Below, piece after piece: positions 24,002-32,600 of a stretch of 64,000 nucleotides of DNA. The DNA is taken from assembly GCA_019638455.1 (NCBI GenBank), contig JAHBTU010000001.1, forward strand, positions 635,501 through 699,500, written 5' to 3'. The notes under the pieces are model-generated. The model did no database searches. It was not told the DNA's origin and was given only the letters and a program-made list of their open reading frames with translations. Numbering within the stretch: position 1 is the first letter of the stretch; the number at the start of each line of letters is the position of its first letter. The stretch is from Saprospiraceae bacterium. GTDB taxonomy: Bacteria > Bacteroidota > Bacteroidia > Chitinophagales > Saprospiraceae. Made by a program: the position numbers and the translations under genes.

Positions 24002-24920
24002 TAACATTGATTACGAGCGCGATTCCGCCCGCCTTGAAGGCTGCTTTTTTTAGTTTTTTCCAAACATCTTCTCCTCCACCGTCCAGCAGAATACCCAACC
24101 CGGCTTTGATGGTGTCCAAGGCTGTTTGTCCAATCGCCTTCCACCAGCACTTCAGTTTTCTGCCGAGAAAACAGTCGTTGCCTCTGTCATCGGCGATTTC
24201 TCCTGTTTCGTAAGCATATTTCATCACGTTGCGCAGCGCGGAGGCTTGCAACAGTATCAATTCTTTATCGTCATCTGAAATCGCGGCGTTATTTTGGGTT
24301 TGAATTTCCCAGTTGCGAATCAGGTACCACGCTTGGCCGAAAGTAAGGTCAGTGTTCTCCTGCGCAACTACCAGGTTGTTGAATTCGAGCATGAGGCTAC
24401 GCTCATTCTGCGTCAGAATGCCCTCTGAAAAGTACTCATCGAGCATCTGAGGGTATGCTTTGTTGACAGAGATGGCAAGTTGGTTTTGCATATTCTGCAC
24501 AAAAGCCTGCCGCGAGCCGCTGGCGATGTATTGCTCTGGTGCGACTGTGCCGTGTCGGTAGCGGAGGTGCTTGTAAATAAATTCGCCTTGTTCCTCGTAC
24601 TCGTCCGTGACGATTTCGTTGTAAGCCTGCTCTGAAAGAGGGTCACTGTCGCGTTGTATGGTCGGAAAGTCTGGGTTAGATGTCGCTACCTGGCGAAAAT
24701 CTTCTTTTCGGCAGTTCTGTAGCCCAAAGAGGCTGAACAAGATGAAGGTTAAAAGAAGGCGTTGGCAAATGAATCGGTGATTAGACATAGGCCCGAAGTT
24801 GAAAAGTGAAAAGTTGGCCTGCCTCTTTTGGCAAAATTTTGTTTCGATTAGCGCCCTTGCATATACAAGCAACGATAGGCAAAGATGCCGAGCCATGTTC
24901 AACAACACCAAAAATACCGA

Positions 24921-24956
24921 GTTCTAAAAAAGAACAAAACGATTCTTTTTTAGAAC
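24921..24956. promoter_or_regulatory. Double palindromic operator between divergent genes
   Basis: A perfect inverted repeat, GTTCTAAAAAAGAA and TTCTTTTTTAGAAC, has an 8-base spacer. Each arm, extended by one base, is itself a palindrome of the form GTTCT-N5-AGAAC. It lies 58 bp upstream of the XRE gene (25015, plus) and 132 bp upstream of the large lipoprotein gene (24788, minus). The obvious candidate ligand is the adjacent XRE protein, which would control itself and the lipoprotein operon. Confidence 0.7.
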
Positions 24957-24968
24957 CGGGATTGCGCA

Positions 24969-24976
24969 TATTTTTG
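24969..24976 (+). promoter_or_regulatory. Probable -7 element of the XRE gene (TATTTTTG)
   Basis: It matches the Bacteroidota TAnnTTTG -7 box and lies 38 bp before the start codon at 25015. No good TTG box is seen at the expected distance; the operator palindrome occupies that place, so binding there would block the promoter. Confidence 0.5.
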
Positions 24977-25014
24977 TAGCGATTGTTTGTCTTTTTCAAA
25001 TTATACGCTTCATC

Positions 25015-25311
25015 ATGCATCAAGTGAACGAAAAAATCCGCTTACTTCGCCTTTTTTTTGGTTATTCGCAGCAAAACATGGCTGATGACTGCGGCATTTC
25101 CCAACGCACTATCAGCAAAATCGAACGCGGAGAGATGAAAGACTTTCAGAAACATCTGCCCGGTATCGCTCGTGTCTTCCGTTTGGAGCCGACTGAGCTC
25201 CAACACAAACCACTTGATGAACTGCTGAAAAAATTGTCAAATCCCCCCCCCCCCCGAATTCCAACAATGAAGGCTTCTAAATCAATGTCGTTCGAGGCTA
25301 AATTTTCTTAA
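25015..25311 (+). CDS. XRE-family transcriptional regulator with C13 tract
   Basis: This 98-residue protein has a single HTH_3 domain at residues 7-60: EKIRLLRLFFGYSQQNMADD, CGISQRTISKIERGEMKDF and LPGIARVFRLEPTELQ. After the domain a run of thirteen C (25243-25255) encodes PPPP. The reading frame then gives RIPTMKASKSMSFEAKFS. With one C fewer or more, the tail would change and stop within about a dozen codons, so slippage would alter only the C-terminus and leave the DNA-binding part intact. The divergent upstream region carries a strong palindrome that could be its operator. Inference: local regulator of the lipoprotein operon and/or of the downstream FG-GAP gene (46 bp gap). Confidence 0.9.
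   Translation: MHQVNEKIRLLRLFFGYSQQNMADDCGISQRTISKIERGEMKDFQKHLPGIARVFRLEPTELQHKPLDELLKKLSNPPPPRIPTMKASKSMSFEAKFS
25243..25255. repeat. C13 homopolymer in the XRE gene
   Basis: Thirteen consecutive C in the coding region just after the HTH domain. It is a likely slippage hotspot and also a possible sequencing error site. Confidence 0.88.
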
Positions 25312-25357
25312 TTTGGAACTGTGTTCGTTTTCTTTCCCTGGAATAATTAACCCCATA

Positions 25358-28300
25358 ATGAGTCGTCCCTTTTGTCAAAAGACAAACCTTTTTCTTACCC
25401 TCATTGCAGTCATCTGCCTCTTTGGTTGCCACCAAAAAGATGCCTCACCCGCCCAGTTTCAGCTGCTACGCAAAGACGCGACCGGGCTGGATTTTGAGAA
25501 TGTGCTCAAGCCCACTACTGAGTTCAACGCCTTGACCTATATGTATTTCTACAACGGCGGCGGCGTGGCGGCAGGCGATTTCAACAACGATGGCCTAGTG
25601 GATTTATACTTCACCAGCAACATGGGGCCCAATAAACTCTTTCTCAACGAAGGCAATTTGAAGTTCAAAGACGTGACCGAACAGGCAGGTGTGGCAGGTA
25701 TGGGCGGGTGGACAAGCGGCGTCTCCGTAGTGGATATCAACAACGACGGCCTGCTTGATATTTACGTCAGCCAGTTGGGCGACTTTCTCACTATGAAAGG
25801 CCGAAACCAACTCTACGTCTGCCAAGAAATAAAGGATGGCATACCCATTTTTGAAGACGAAGCCATTCCATACGGGCTGGATTTGGTGGGCTTCGGCACT
25901 CAAGCGGCATTTTTCGACTACGACGGCGACGGCGACCTCGATATGTTCCAACTCAACCACTCCGTACACGCCAACGGAACTTTCGGGCAGAAAAAAACTT
26001 TTCAAGGTACCCAGCACCCGCTTTCGGGCGACAAACTGATGCGCAACGATGGAGAAAAATTTACCGAGGTGACAATGCAATCAGGTATCAATAGTAGTGT
26101 CATCGGCTACGGCCTCGGCCTCGCCATCGGCGATCTCAATAATGACGGCTGGCCCGACATTTACGTCGGCAATGATTTCCACGAAAACGACTACCTTTAT
26201 ATCAATCAGCAAAACGGCACTTTCAGGGAAATTCTCTCCGAAGCCACCATGCACACCAGCCAGTTTTCGATGGGCGTGGACATTGGCGACGTGAACAACG
26301 ACGGCTGGAGCGACATCATCTCGCTCGATATGCTACCCGAAGACCCGTATATCCTCAAAAGCTCGCTCGGCGAAGACGAATATGGCATTTACCAGTTCAA
26401 ACTCTCCTATGGTTATCATCCTCAAAATGCCCGTAACACCCTCCAACTAAACAATGGCATTTCTGACTTTGGACAGAAAACAATTAAAGGCCAAACCCCA
26501 GCATCCAATGTCTTCTTCAGTGATATTGGAATGTTCGCCAGTGTTTACGCCACCGACTGGTCGTGGGCATCGCTGTTCGTGGACTTCGACAATGACGGTT
26601 ACAAAGACCTCTTTGTTAGCAATGGCATCGAGCGTCGCATGAACGACATTGACTATGCCAACTTTCGCACCTCCGACCAAAGCGAAGAAGTGCGCTGGAA
26701 AACCAATACCAGCACCCTTGACGACAAAGACCTCGCAGTGGTGGATAAAATGCCTAAAATCAAGCTGACCAACAAATTCTTTCAAAACAGTGGAAACTTG
26801 ACCTTTGAAGACATCGAGAAAAGAATCAAAAACAACCTCCCCACTTTTTCCAACGGCGCCATTTACGCTGACCTCGACAACGACGGCGACCTCGACCTCG
26901 TGGTGAACAACCTCGAAGACGAGCCTTATATCTACAAAAACCTGCTTCAAGAAAATGCCACTGCTACTTCTTCCTCTGCCGTTGCTGCTATCCGCGCCAG
27001 CAATTCCTTCCTGTCCTTCATCTTCAAAGGCCAGCCGGGAAATATTCACGGTATCGGCACTAAAATTTTGATTTACAGGAAAAACGGCGAGAGGCAAGTT
27101 GAAGAATTCCACCCCGTTCGAGGCTATCAATCCAGTGCGCACATACCCTTGCACATCGGCATCGGTGACCCAAACGCGATTGATTCAGTCGTCGTGATTT
27201 GGCCTGACCGTAGCTGCAATAGGGTGTTAGATTTGAAATTCAACACCTTGCAAACGCTCGCTTGGCGTGCAAGTTTGCCAATCTTTGATTTCAATAGTTT
27301 ACAAAAACCAGCGCCACCTTATGCTTTCGGCAACGCGACAGCCACAACAAATTTGAATTTCCAGCACACCGAAAACCCTTTTGTCGAGTTCAACCGCGAG
27401 CGACTCATCCCCCACATGGTCTCTTCCGAAGGCCCCGCGTTGGCAATAGGCGACATAAACGGCGACGGATGGGATGACGTGTTTTTTGGTTCGTCCAAGC
27501 GAAAAAAAAGCGCCTTGTTCCTACAGCGGCCCAACGGCACTTTCTACGAAAACACCCCCTTGACTATCCAGCAAGACAGTCTTTTTGAGGACGTGGATGC
27601 CTGTTTTGTGGACATAGACAACGATGGCGACCTCGACCTCGTCATCGCCGCCGGAGGCAACGAATACCGAGGCAAGGAAGAAGCCATGAAACAACGCGCC
27701 TACCTCAACGACGGCAAAGGGAACTTCACCCGCGCCGACCCCTTCCCCAGCCTCTTCATGACCGCCTCCTGCGTACTCCCTGCCGACTTCAATGGCGACG
27801 GGTTGATGGACTTCTTTTTCGGCGGGCGGTCTATTCCTTGGAACTACGGTCTCACACCCAACTCATACTTGATGCTAAACAAAGGCAATGGTGTGTTCGA
27901 GGAAGTCACCCAACAAATCGCGCCGGGTTTGCAAGATGTTGGCTTGGTGAAAAACGGTGTCTGGGCCGACTTGGATGGCGATGGCGATTTGGATTTGTTG
28001 CTGGCTATGGAGTGGGAGCCGCTCACGGTATTTCTCAACAACCGTGGGCGTTTTGAGAAAAAAGTGCTTGAAACAGGAAAAGGTTGGTGGAATTTCGTGC
28101 TTGCGCACGACTTCGACGGCGACGGCGACGTGGATATTTTGGCTGGCAACTTAGGTGAAAACGCCAAGTTCAAGCCCACGCCCAACGAGCCTGTGAGGAT
28201 GTACGTCAACGACTTTGACGAGAACGGACAAGTCGAGCAAATACTAACATACTACCTCAAAGGCCGGGAAATCCCCTTCGCCAACCATGCCGAAATGACC

Positions 28301-28792
28301 AAACAACTGCCTAATCTGAAGAAGAAGTATCTATATGCCGCCAATTTCGCCAAGGCAACCGTGCCAGAGCTGTTGGGCAAAGAAAAATTAGCCAAATCTG
28401 TCGTGCGTGAAGCCGACCATTTCAAAAGCACTTATTTTGAAAACACAGGCAATTTCACGTTCAAGGCGCACCCCCTGCCCGACGTGCTGCAATTCAGCAC
28501 ACTCAATACCGCTGCGCTCCACGACTTCGACGGCGATGGGCACATGGAAGTGCTCCTTGGCGGCAATTTCTATGACTGCAACATAGAGATGGGGCGTTAT
28601 GACGCCAACTATGGCAACGTACTTACCATCGGCAAAGACGGCAAAATGAAAGCATTCCCTATGGGCGACTTGATAGTGAAGGGTCAGGTGCGGCGCATCA
28701 GACCGATAACAATCAGAGGCGAGACGTTTTTTGTGTTGGCGCGAAACAACATGGCAACAATGGTCGTACAGCCGATACGCCCAACGCAATAA
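25358..28792 (+). CDS. FG-GAP/VCBS repeat lipoprotein with ASPIC/UnbV domain (CRTAC1-like), second copy
   Basis: The start is placed at MSRPFCQ (25358), which gives a proper lipoprotein signal ending ICLFGC; a longer frame begins at 25313. The 1144-residue protein shows the same architecture as 5586-8963. It has many calcium loops (GDFNNDGLVDLYF, DYDGDGDLDMFQL, GDLNNDGWPDIYVG, DFDGDGDVDILAG), a central ASPIC/UnbV segment (GIGTKILIYRKNGERQVEE, PVRGYQSSAHIPLHIGIG, VVIWPDRSCNR) and a second propeller. It ends IRGETFFVLARNNM and MVVQPIRPTQ, which shows what the C-terminus of the first paralogue probably looked like before rearrangement. It likely sits in the outer membrane facing outward. The ligand is unknown. 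Confidence 0.93.
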   Translation: MSRPFCQKTNLFLTLIAVICLFGCHQKDASPAQFQLLRKDATGLDFENVLKPTTEFNALTYMYFYNGGGVAAGDFNNDGLVDLYFTSNMGPNKLFLNEGNLKFKDVTEQAGVAGMGGWTSGVSVVDINNDGLLDIYVSQLGDFLTMKGRNQLYVCQEIKDGIPIFEDEAIPYGLDLVGFGTQAAFFDYDGDGDLDMFQLNHSVHANGTFGQKKTFQGTQHPLSGDKLMRNDGEKFTEVTMQSGINSSVIGYGLGLAIGDLNNDGWPDIYVGNDFHENDYLYINQQNGTFREILSEATMHTSQFSMGVDIGDVNNDGWSDIISLDMLPEDPYILKSSLGEDEYGIYQFKLSYGYHPQNARNTLQLNNGISDFGQKTIKGQTPASNVFFSDIGMFASVYATDWSWASLFVDFDNDGYKDLFVSNGIERRMNDIDYANFRTSDQSEEVRWKTNTSTLDDKDLAVVDKMPKIKLTNKFFQNSGNLTFEDIEKRIKNNLPTFSNGAIYADLDNDGDLDLVVNNLEDEPYIYKNLLQENATATSSSAVAAIRASNSFLSFIFKGQPGNIHGIGTKILIYRKNGERQVEEFHPVRGYQSSAHIPLHIGIGDPNAIDSVVVIWPDRSCNRVLDLKFNTLQTLAWRASLPIFDFNSLQKPAPPYAFGNATATTNLNFQHTENPFVEFNRERLIPHMVSSEGPALAIGDINGDGWDDVFFGSSKRKKSALFLQRPNGTFYENTPLTIQQDSLFEDVDACFVDIDNDGDLDLVIAAGGNEYRGKEEAMKQRAYLNDGKGNFTRADPFPSLFMTASCVLPADFNGDGLMDFFFGGRSIPWNYGLTPNSYLMLNKGNGVFEEVTQQIAPGLQDVGLVKNGVWADLDGDGDLDLLLAMEWEPLTVFLNNRGRFEKKVLETGKGWWNFVLAHDFDGDGDVDILAGNLGENAKFKPTPNEPVRMYVNDFDENGQVEQILTYYLKGREIPFANHAEMTKQLPNLKKKYLYAANFAKATVPELLGKEKLAKSVVREADHFKSTYFENTGNFTFKAHPLPDVLQFSTLNTAALHDFDGDGHMEVLLGGNFYDCNIEMGRYDANYGNVLTIGKDGKMKAFPMGDLIVKGQVRRIRPITIRGETFFVLARNNMATMVVQPIRPTQ

Positions 28793-28796
28793 CCCT

Positions 28797-29186
28797 TTAT
28801 CTGCCTTTTCTCAACAGCACCAAAAACGCCTCATATTCACGCAAATAAGCCTTCAATTCCTCAGGCTTTTCTGGGTCGAAGATGAACAAGGAAAGTTTGT
28901 CAAAAATGACCTGCATGGAGGCGAACCGTTCGCCGTCGGGAGCCTGCTTCGCCTCCTGCTCAACCGTGGCACGAACATCGCCCAGCAAGTCGGCGTGGTG
29001 GCGCACCATGGAAGAAACATTGTTGTCGTCTATGGCAGCGCGAAGGTTTTCCAGCCGCCCCTGAAAACGTTCGACTGCTACGGCAGCCCATTCTTCGGAA
29101 GTTTGAGGCGAGGTGCGGCGGCTCGATTCTTGGGCGAAAACAAGCTGTAGCGAAAAACTTAGCAGGAAAAGAAAAAGATACTTCAT
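28797..29186 (-). CDS. Exported hypothetical protein
   Basis: This 129-residue protein has a signal peptide (MKYLFLFLLSFSLQLVFAQ). The mature part is helical and charged (TSEEWAAVAVERFQGRLENL, HHADLLGDVRATVEQEAKQ, PEELKAYLREYEAFLVLLRK), with heptad-like spacing suggesting a small helical bundle. No family is recognised. It converges on the FG-GAP gene with 4 bp between stop codons and lies 52 bp after the start of the next gene on the same strand, so it may be cotranscribed with the membrane protein upstream. Confidence 0.65.
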   Translation of the reverse strand: MKYLFLFLLSFSLQLVFAQESSRRTSPQTSEEWAAVAVERFQGRLENLRAAIDDNNVSSMVRHHADLLGDVRATVEQEAKQAPDGERFASMQVIFDKLSLFIFDPEKPEELKAYLREYEAFLVLLRKGR

Positions 29187-29238
29187 CGGAAAATGAGTTG
29201 AGCAAGTTGAGTAAAACGAATGTGCAAAGATGCGGGAT

Positions 29239-30930
29239 TCACCGCGATTTCAATGAAAGCACCCAAAAATACAACGTCTCCTCCAACCGTACCCCCTTAT
29301 CCATCACCTCGTGGGTCAGGCGCATCTCTGGGTCGCTCTTGATTTTATCCGCGTATTTTTTTTCAACAAACAGCACTGGCTCGTTTTCTTTTAAGTTTCT
29401 CAAAACCAGCGCGTTGTTCTGCCCCATTTCTCGCTCCACGACCCAATCAAGTGGGAGCGGAGGGCGAGTGCGTGTCAGAAAATTGGCCTGCGGAAATGCC
29501 GGGAGGGTTTTAAAATTTGGATAGCGCACCGCCAAATTTTTCAAATCACGGTAGAGCAGCATTTTCTCTTGCGTGGTATAGATGCCGTGAAGCGCCGGAA
29601 AAACATCGCCGAAGTGAGCAGTCATTTCGCCGCGCCGTCCGTCGCGATAAACAAACTCATAAGCAAGGCGAAAACAACCCAGCAGCGCCAATAACACGAC
29701 GACTCCCGGCCAATGCCTGTGCCAACTACCATCACACACAGGATGGCTCTTTGTCCAGAGCAACCTCGAAATGTCCATCGCCGCGAAAACCCACGGCACC
29801 GCAAACAAAATGGGCAGATTGTAGCCCCAACTGACAGAGGCGCACCAAGAAACTGCGAGCAAAGCAAGCAGAGGAGTGCTCAACGCCGCGAAGAACGCAC
29901 CCGCGTTCATGCGGATGGATACGGATGCCCCTCGCGCTTTTGCGAAGTTGACAACGGGCCACAACACATATACAACCCCAACCCAAAACAACAACCTCGA
30001 CTGCGCAAAAGGAGCCACAAAGCGCCGTTCGCTCAACAATTCGTAGGCATAAAAAGCACCGAGAAAAAACAGCCAAAGCAACCAAGCCCGCTTGGCTAAG
30101 CGCAGATTTTTTTCTTTCCAAAAATACCAAACAACGGCTGGCAAACACGCGAGACTGGCAAGGGCCAAAATGGGCTTCACGCGAAAATAGTCGAGCAAGC
30201 CATGCTGGAACGCCTGCGAACCCGAAGCCGCGCCGCCCGTCCATTGCAAATAGTTGAGCAGCAAATCGTTGTGTTTTAAATAAGCAAAAAAGCAAAGAAA
30301 AACCAAACAAAAAGCCGCTACTCCCCAGCCCAACCGGCCCCATCTTTTATCAAGCAGCAACATCCACAGAAAGACCACCGCCATAGGATAAAACGACTGC
30401 TTGCACAGCAGCGAAGCAGCGATTGCAATGCCCGCCAAAGCCGCCCCCCAACCCACCGAAACCTTGCTCCAAAACCAAACCCCCCACACGGCGAACAATA
30501 TCCCATCCACGGTGTGCCAAGCCATTGGGGGGTAACAATGCGCGGAAACCACAAAACCCAACGTGGCAAGCATCCAGCGCCGCTCCCCAACAGCCAACAC
30601 CGAGGCGCCAAGCCACGAGTACGCCCCCACTTTCAGATAAAAAATCCATCGCTCCCACAACACCGCGCCGTGTTCCGGCAACAGGCTCATCTCCAGCGCA
30701 CGCCACCACACGGTCAGCGGAGGGCGCACATAGATAACTTCATCGTACAGCGTTTTTCCGCTTAACACTTGCCACGCCAACCCAGTGATGAAGCCCCCAT
30801 CGGTTTCGTTGATGCCATAAGGCGAATAGGCAAGGCAGTAGGCAAGCACTACCGCCCCAAACAGGAACTTCCAAGCCCAGTGAGCTTTGGAAGTCCCGAT
30901 GCCCGCATTTTTTCCAAAAATGAAGTCCAA
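29239..30930 (-). CDS. Polytopic membrane protein, PMT/ArnT-like glycosyltransferase (GT-C fold)
   Basis: This 563-residue protein has about eleven to thirteen transmembrane helices. After the first helix the loop reads NETDGGFITGLAWQVLSGK and then LYDEVIYVRPPLTVWW. This acidic loop plus the RPPL motif is what GT-C enzymes of the PMT/ArnT/DUF2029 class show after the first membrane span. The C-terminal 120 residues (from GEMTAHFGDVFPALHGIYTT) are soluble, probably periplasmic. Inference: transfers a sugar from a polyprenyl-linked donor to lipid or protein. The substrate is unknown, and no glycan gene cluster surrounds it. Confidence 0.75.
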   Translation of the reverse strand: MDFIFGKNAGIGTSKAHWAWKFLFGAVVLAYCLAYSPYGINETDGGFITGLAWQVLSGKTLYDEVIYVRPPLTVWWRALEMSLLPEHGAVLWERWIFYLKVGAYSWLGASVLAVGERRWMLATLGFVVSAHCYPPMAWHTVDGILFAVWGVWFWSKVSVGWGAALAGIAIAASLLCKQSFYPMAVVFLWMLLLDKRWGRLGWGVAAFCLVFLCFFAYLKHNDLLLNYLQWTGGAASGSQAFQHGLLDYFRVKPILALASLACLPAVVWYFWKEKNLRLAKRAWLLWLFFLGAFYAYELLSERRFVAPFAQSRLLFWVGVVYVLWPVVNFAKARGASVSIRMNAGAFFAALSTPLLALLAVSWCASVSWGYNLPILFAVPWVFAAMDISRLLWTKSHPVCDGSWHRHWPGVVVLLALLGCFRLAYEFVYRDGRRGEMTAHFGDVFPALHGIYTTQEKMLLYRDLKNLAVRYPNFKTLPAFPQANFLTRTRPPLPLDWVVEREMGQNNALVLRNLKENEPVLFVEKKYADKIKSDPEMRLTHEVMDKGVRLEETLYFWVLSLKSR

Positions 30931-30964
30931 GTAACTTTCTGTTTAAATTACCGCGAGGCGGGTA

Positions 30965-30994
30965 TTGGCAGGCGAGGCTTTTGACCTACTTTTG
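30965..30994 (+). promoter_or_regulatory. Promoter-like sequence without a downstream gene
   Basis: TTG (30965-30967), 19 bases and TACTTTTG (30987-30994) fit the Bacteroidota -33/-7 consensus. The following plus-strand sequence to 31530 holds no convincing reading frame. It has a small hairpin GCCGCA...TGCGGC near 31071-31092 and the palindromic repeat at 31451-31526. The 600-bp gap 30931-31530 otherwise shows nothing I can name. Confidence 0.4.
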
Positions 30995-31450
30995 TGCCAT
31001 ATAATCCGCCTTCTTTTTTGAACAGCAAATTATAATCCTGTGAATGCCGTTCAGCCATCCTTCCTCCCCCCGCCGCAGGCACTCTCGTGCGGCCTCTTCA
31101 GATTGCTGACTATGGGCTGACAAGTTTTGAAGTTTGATGCGATGCACGGATGCGCCCAATTTGGGGCGTGTCGGGCATTCTTTTCAATAAAGATGTAATC
31201 GGTTTTTGGGATGTCCTCTCCGGCAGCAATGTCGGGGGGGATTTTTTTTCGGTAAGCGATATATAGTCAACGCAAATCAGCCCCGTCCGCCTCACTTGGC
31301 TGGGCAAACCCCTGAGTACAGGGTCTGACAAGGTGGTTTTGAACAAACGGTGCTCGCAATCCTTTGAAAATCACACAAATCAATCAAGGAAATCCTTGTC
31401 TTGCCAACGGGCAGATTCAAATCCTCTTTAATCTGGGTATACTCTCAAAG

Positions 31451-31526
31451 GGCGCGTTTCAAATTGTTGCAAAACGTATAACGGGATGGCATTTCGTTTT
31501 GCAAGTGGGCCAATATGAAATGCGTC
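31451..31526. repeat. Dispersed palindromic repeat, copy 1
   Basis: The imperfect inverted ends GCGCGTTTCAAATTG and CAATATGAAATGCGTC enclose a second inverted pair GCAAAACG/CGTTTTGC. The ends resemble the terminal repeats of the MITE at 33038-33135 (GCATTTCAAATTG), so this is a diverged member of the same family. Confidence 0.55.
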
Positions 31527-31530
31527 ACTC

Positions 31531-32028
31531 TCAAAAGTCTGTCCCCATCCCCATGCCACTTAGGATGCTACCTGCCGCGATGGTGCCTATGATATACAGC
31601 ACAATGGACACAATGGTAAAGATGCCATTGATTCTGAAATAATTGCGAAGGTTGCGCCATGCCGACTCGAAAGCTTGCTGGCTATCGTACTGCATCGCTC
31701 GCTGTATGTTGCTGGCAAAACGAAGGTGAAAAAGGCTGATGAGGAAAATGACGGCAACTGCCAGCAAGAATAGCAGCATTATCCATACTCCGGCTGAGTC
31801 AATTAATCTTGCCATGGCATCCTGTCCGCTCATTGACATAATTGTTTGCAGCATCGGCATCAGGGCAAACGACACGATGAACATCAAGGCAACATAGATG
31901 AAACCCAGAACGGAGAAAAAAATCGCCCATTTGGAGGTGGTGAGCCAATTGAGGCGCATGTTGCGCGTCACCTGCAAACCTTGTTCGCTATGAGGCGCTT
32001 GTGAGAATTGATTGTCAAAGACTTCCAT
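31531..32028 (-). CDS. DUF5362-like membrane protein
   Basis: In this 165-residue protein a short cytoplasmic N-terminus with VTRNMRLNWLTTSKWAIFFSV leads into three or four transmembrane helices (FSVLGFIYVALMFIVSFALM, WIMLLFLLAVAVIFLISLF, IFTIVSIVLYIIGTIAAG). A helical loop FHLRFASNIQRAMQYDSQQA lies before the last span. The arrangement matches what I recall of the DUF5362 family of Bacteroidota; the function is unknown. It is a paralogue of the next gene (32050-32502), with the shared start motif xLTTSKWAIFF/LIETSKWAMFF, and the two form a tandem pair 21 bp apart. Confidence 0.7.
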   Translation of the reverse strand: MEVFDNQFSQAPHSEQGLQVTRNMRLNWLTTSKWAIFFSVLGFIYVALMFIVSFALMPMLQTIMSMSGQDAMARLIDSAGVWIMLLFLLAVAVIFLISLFHLRFASNIQRAMQYDSQQAFESAWRNLRNYFRINGIFTIVSIVLYIIGTIAAGSILSGMGMGTDF

Positions 32029-32049
32029 GTCAGTTTGAGTTTTTGAAAG

Positions 32050-32502
32050 TTAGAAATTGCCGAACAAATTGCCTGCCGTGAACAGACCAAAAACAAGTAT
32101 CAGCAGGTAAAAGCTGAGCAAGACGATGACGAGAGTGCCGACAAAGTTGTAGAAGCGCCGCAGATAGGCAAAGCCCTCGTCGAGTATCTGGTTGTTCTCG
32201 AAATCAACCCCTTGGCGGGTAAGGCTGGCAAATTTGTAGTAATACCACGCCGGGAAAAACAAAAGCACCCCGTATAGCCCCAAAAGCACAACACCCACAA
32301 AAAAACCGCTTGGTCCACTCACCATGGCGAAGAAAGCGCCAAAGGCAATAAAGCCCAGAACGATGAAAAGCAGCACGGCAAAAAACATCGCCCATTTGGA
32401 GGTTTCGATGAGGTCGGCTCGTACCGATTCGGTGAATTGAAGCCGCTGTTCAGGCACATTCGAGCCTATGCCCGAATCTAAAGGCTGGTTCATGTCTTCC
32501 AT
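32050..32502 (-). CDS. DUF5362-like membrane protein, tandem paralogue
   Basis: This 150-residue protein starts at MEDMNQPLD; a second ATG three codons later is possible. It has the same layout as the gene to its left: VRADLIETSKWAMFFAV, three to four hydrophobic segments (LLFIVLGFIAFGAFFAM, GFFVGVVLLGLYGVLLFFPAW, LVIVLLSFYLLILVFGLFTAG) and a loop YYKFASLTRQGVDFENNQIL. The pair probably arose by tandem duplication and is cotranscribed. The function is unknown. Confidence 0.7.
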   Translation of the reverse strand: MEDMNQPLDSGIGSNVPEQRLQFTESVRADLIETSKWAMFFAVLLFIVLGFIAFGAFFAMVSGPSGFFVGVVLLGLYGVLLFFPAWYYYKFASLTRQGVDFENNQILDEGFAYLRRFYNFVGTLVIVLLSFYLLILVFGLFTAGNLFGNF

Positions 32503-32600
32503 TTTGATGTGTTTTTAGTTAAAAAAATTTGATTGTTCGACAGCGAAGGTAGTCAGGCTTTTTTGCACAAAACGTGACATTTGCAGAAAATTTCTCTGAC

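Larger units (their letters stand above)
22287..24788 (-). pseudogene. Large lipoprotein gene (472 codons) interrupted by IS630
   Basis: The start is set at MSNHRFICQ (24788) because it opens a lipoprotein signal (LLLTFILFSLFGLQNC). The N-terminal 262 codons run to ALVINV at 24004; the frame resumes at IGIYLNPDCRCDD at 22918 once the IS630 and one TA copy are removed, and ends LNVIVH at 22287. The rejoined length (1419 bp) is an exact number of codons. The N-terminal half is helical with no recognised domain. The C-terminal half is PKD/Ig-like (FNWIVEGGVFPDN, TGTLTIWGQNEV, EFWGTWLNSQNS). Pieces of its 3' end are duplicated at 8936-9190 and at 21362-21409 plus 10023-10041. It starts opposite the XRE gene at 25015. 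The function is unknown. Confidence 0.78.

Noticed and set aside
31110..31346. Minus-strand reading frame of 78 codons
   Set aside because: No ribosome-binding context, no recognisable domain and no neighbour support; it is probably chance or a decayed remnant.
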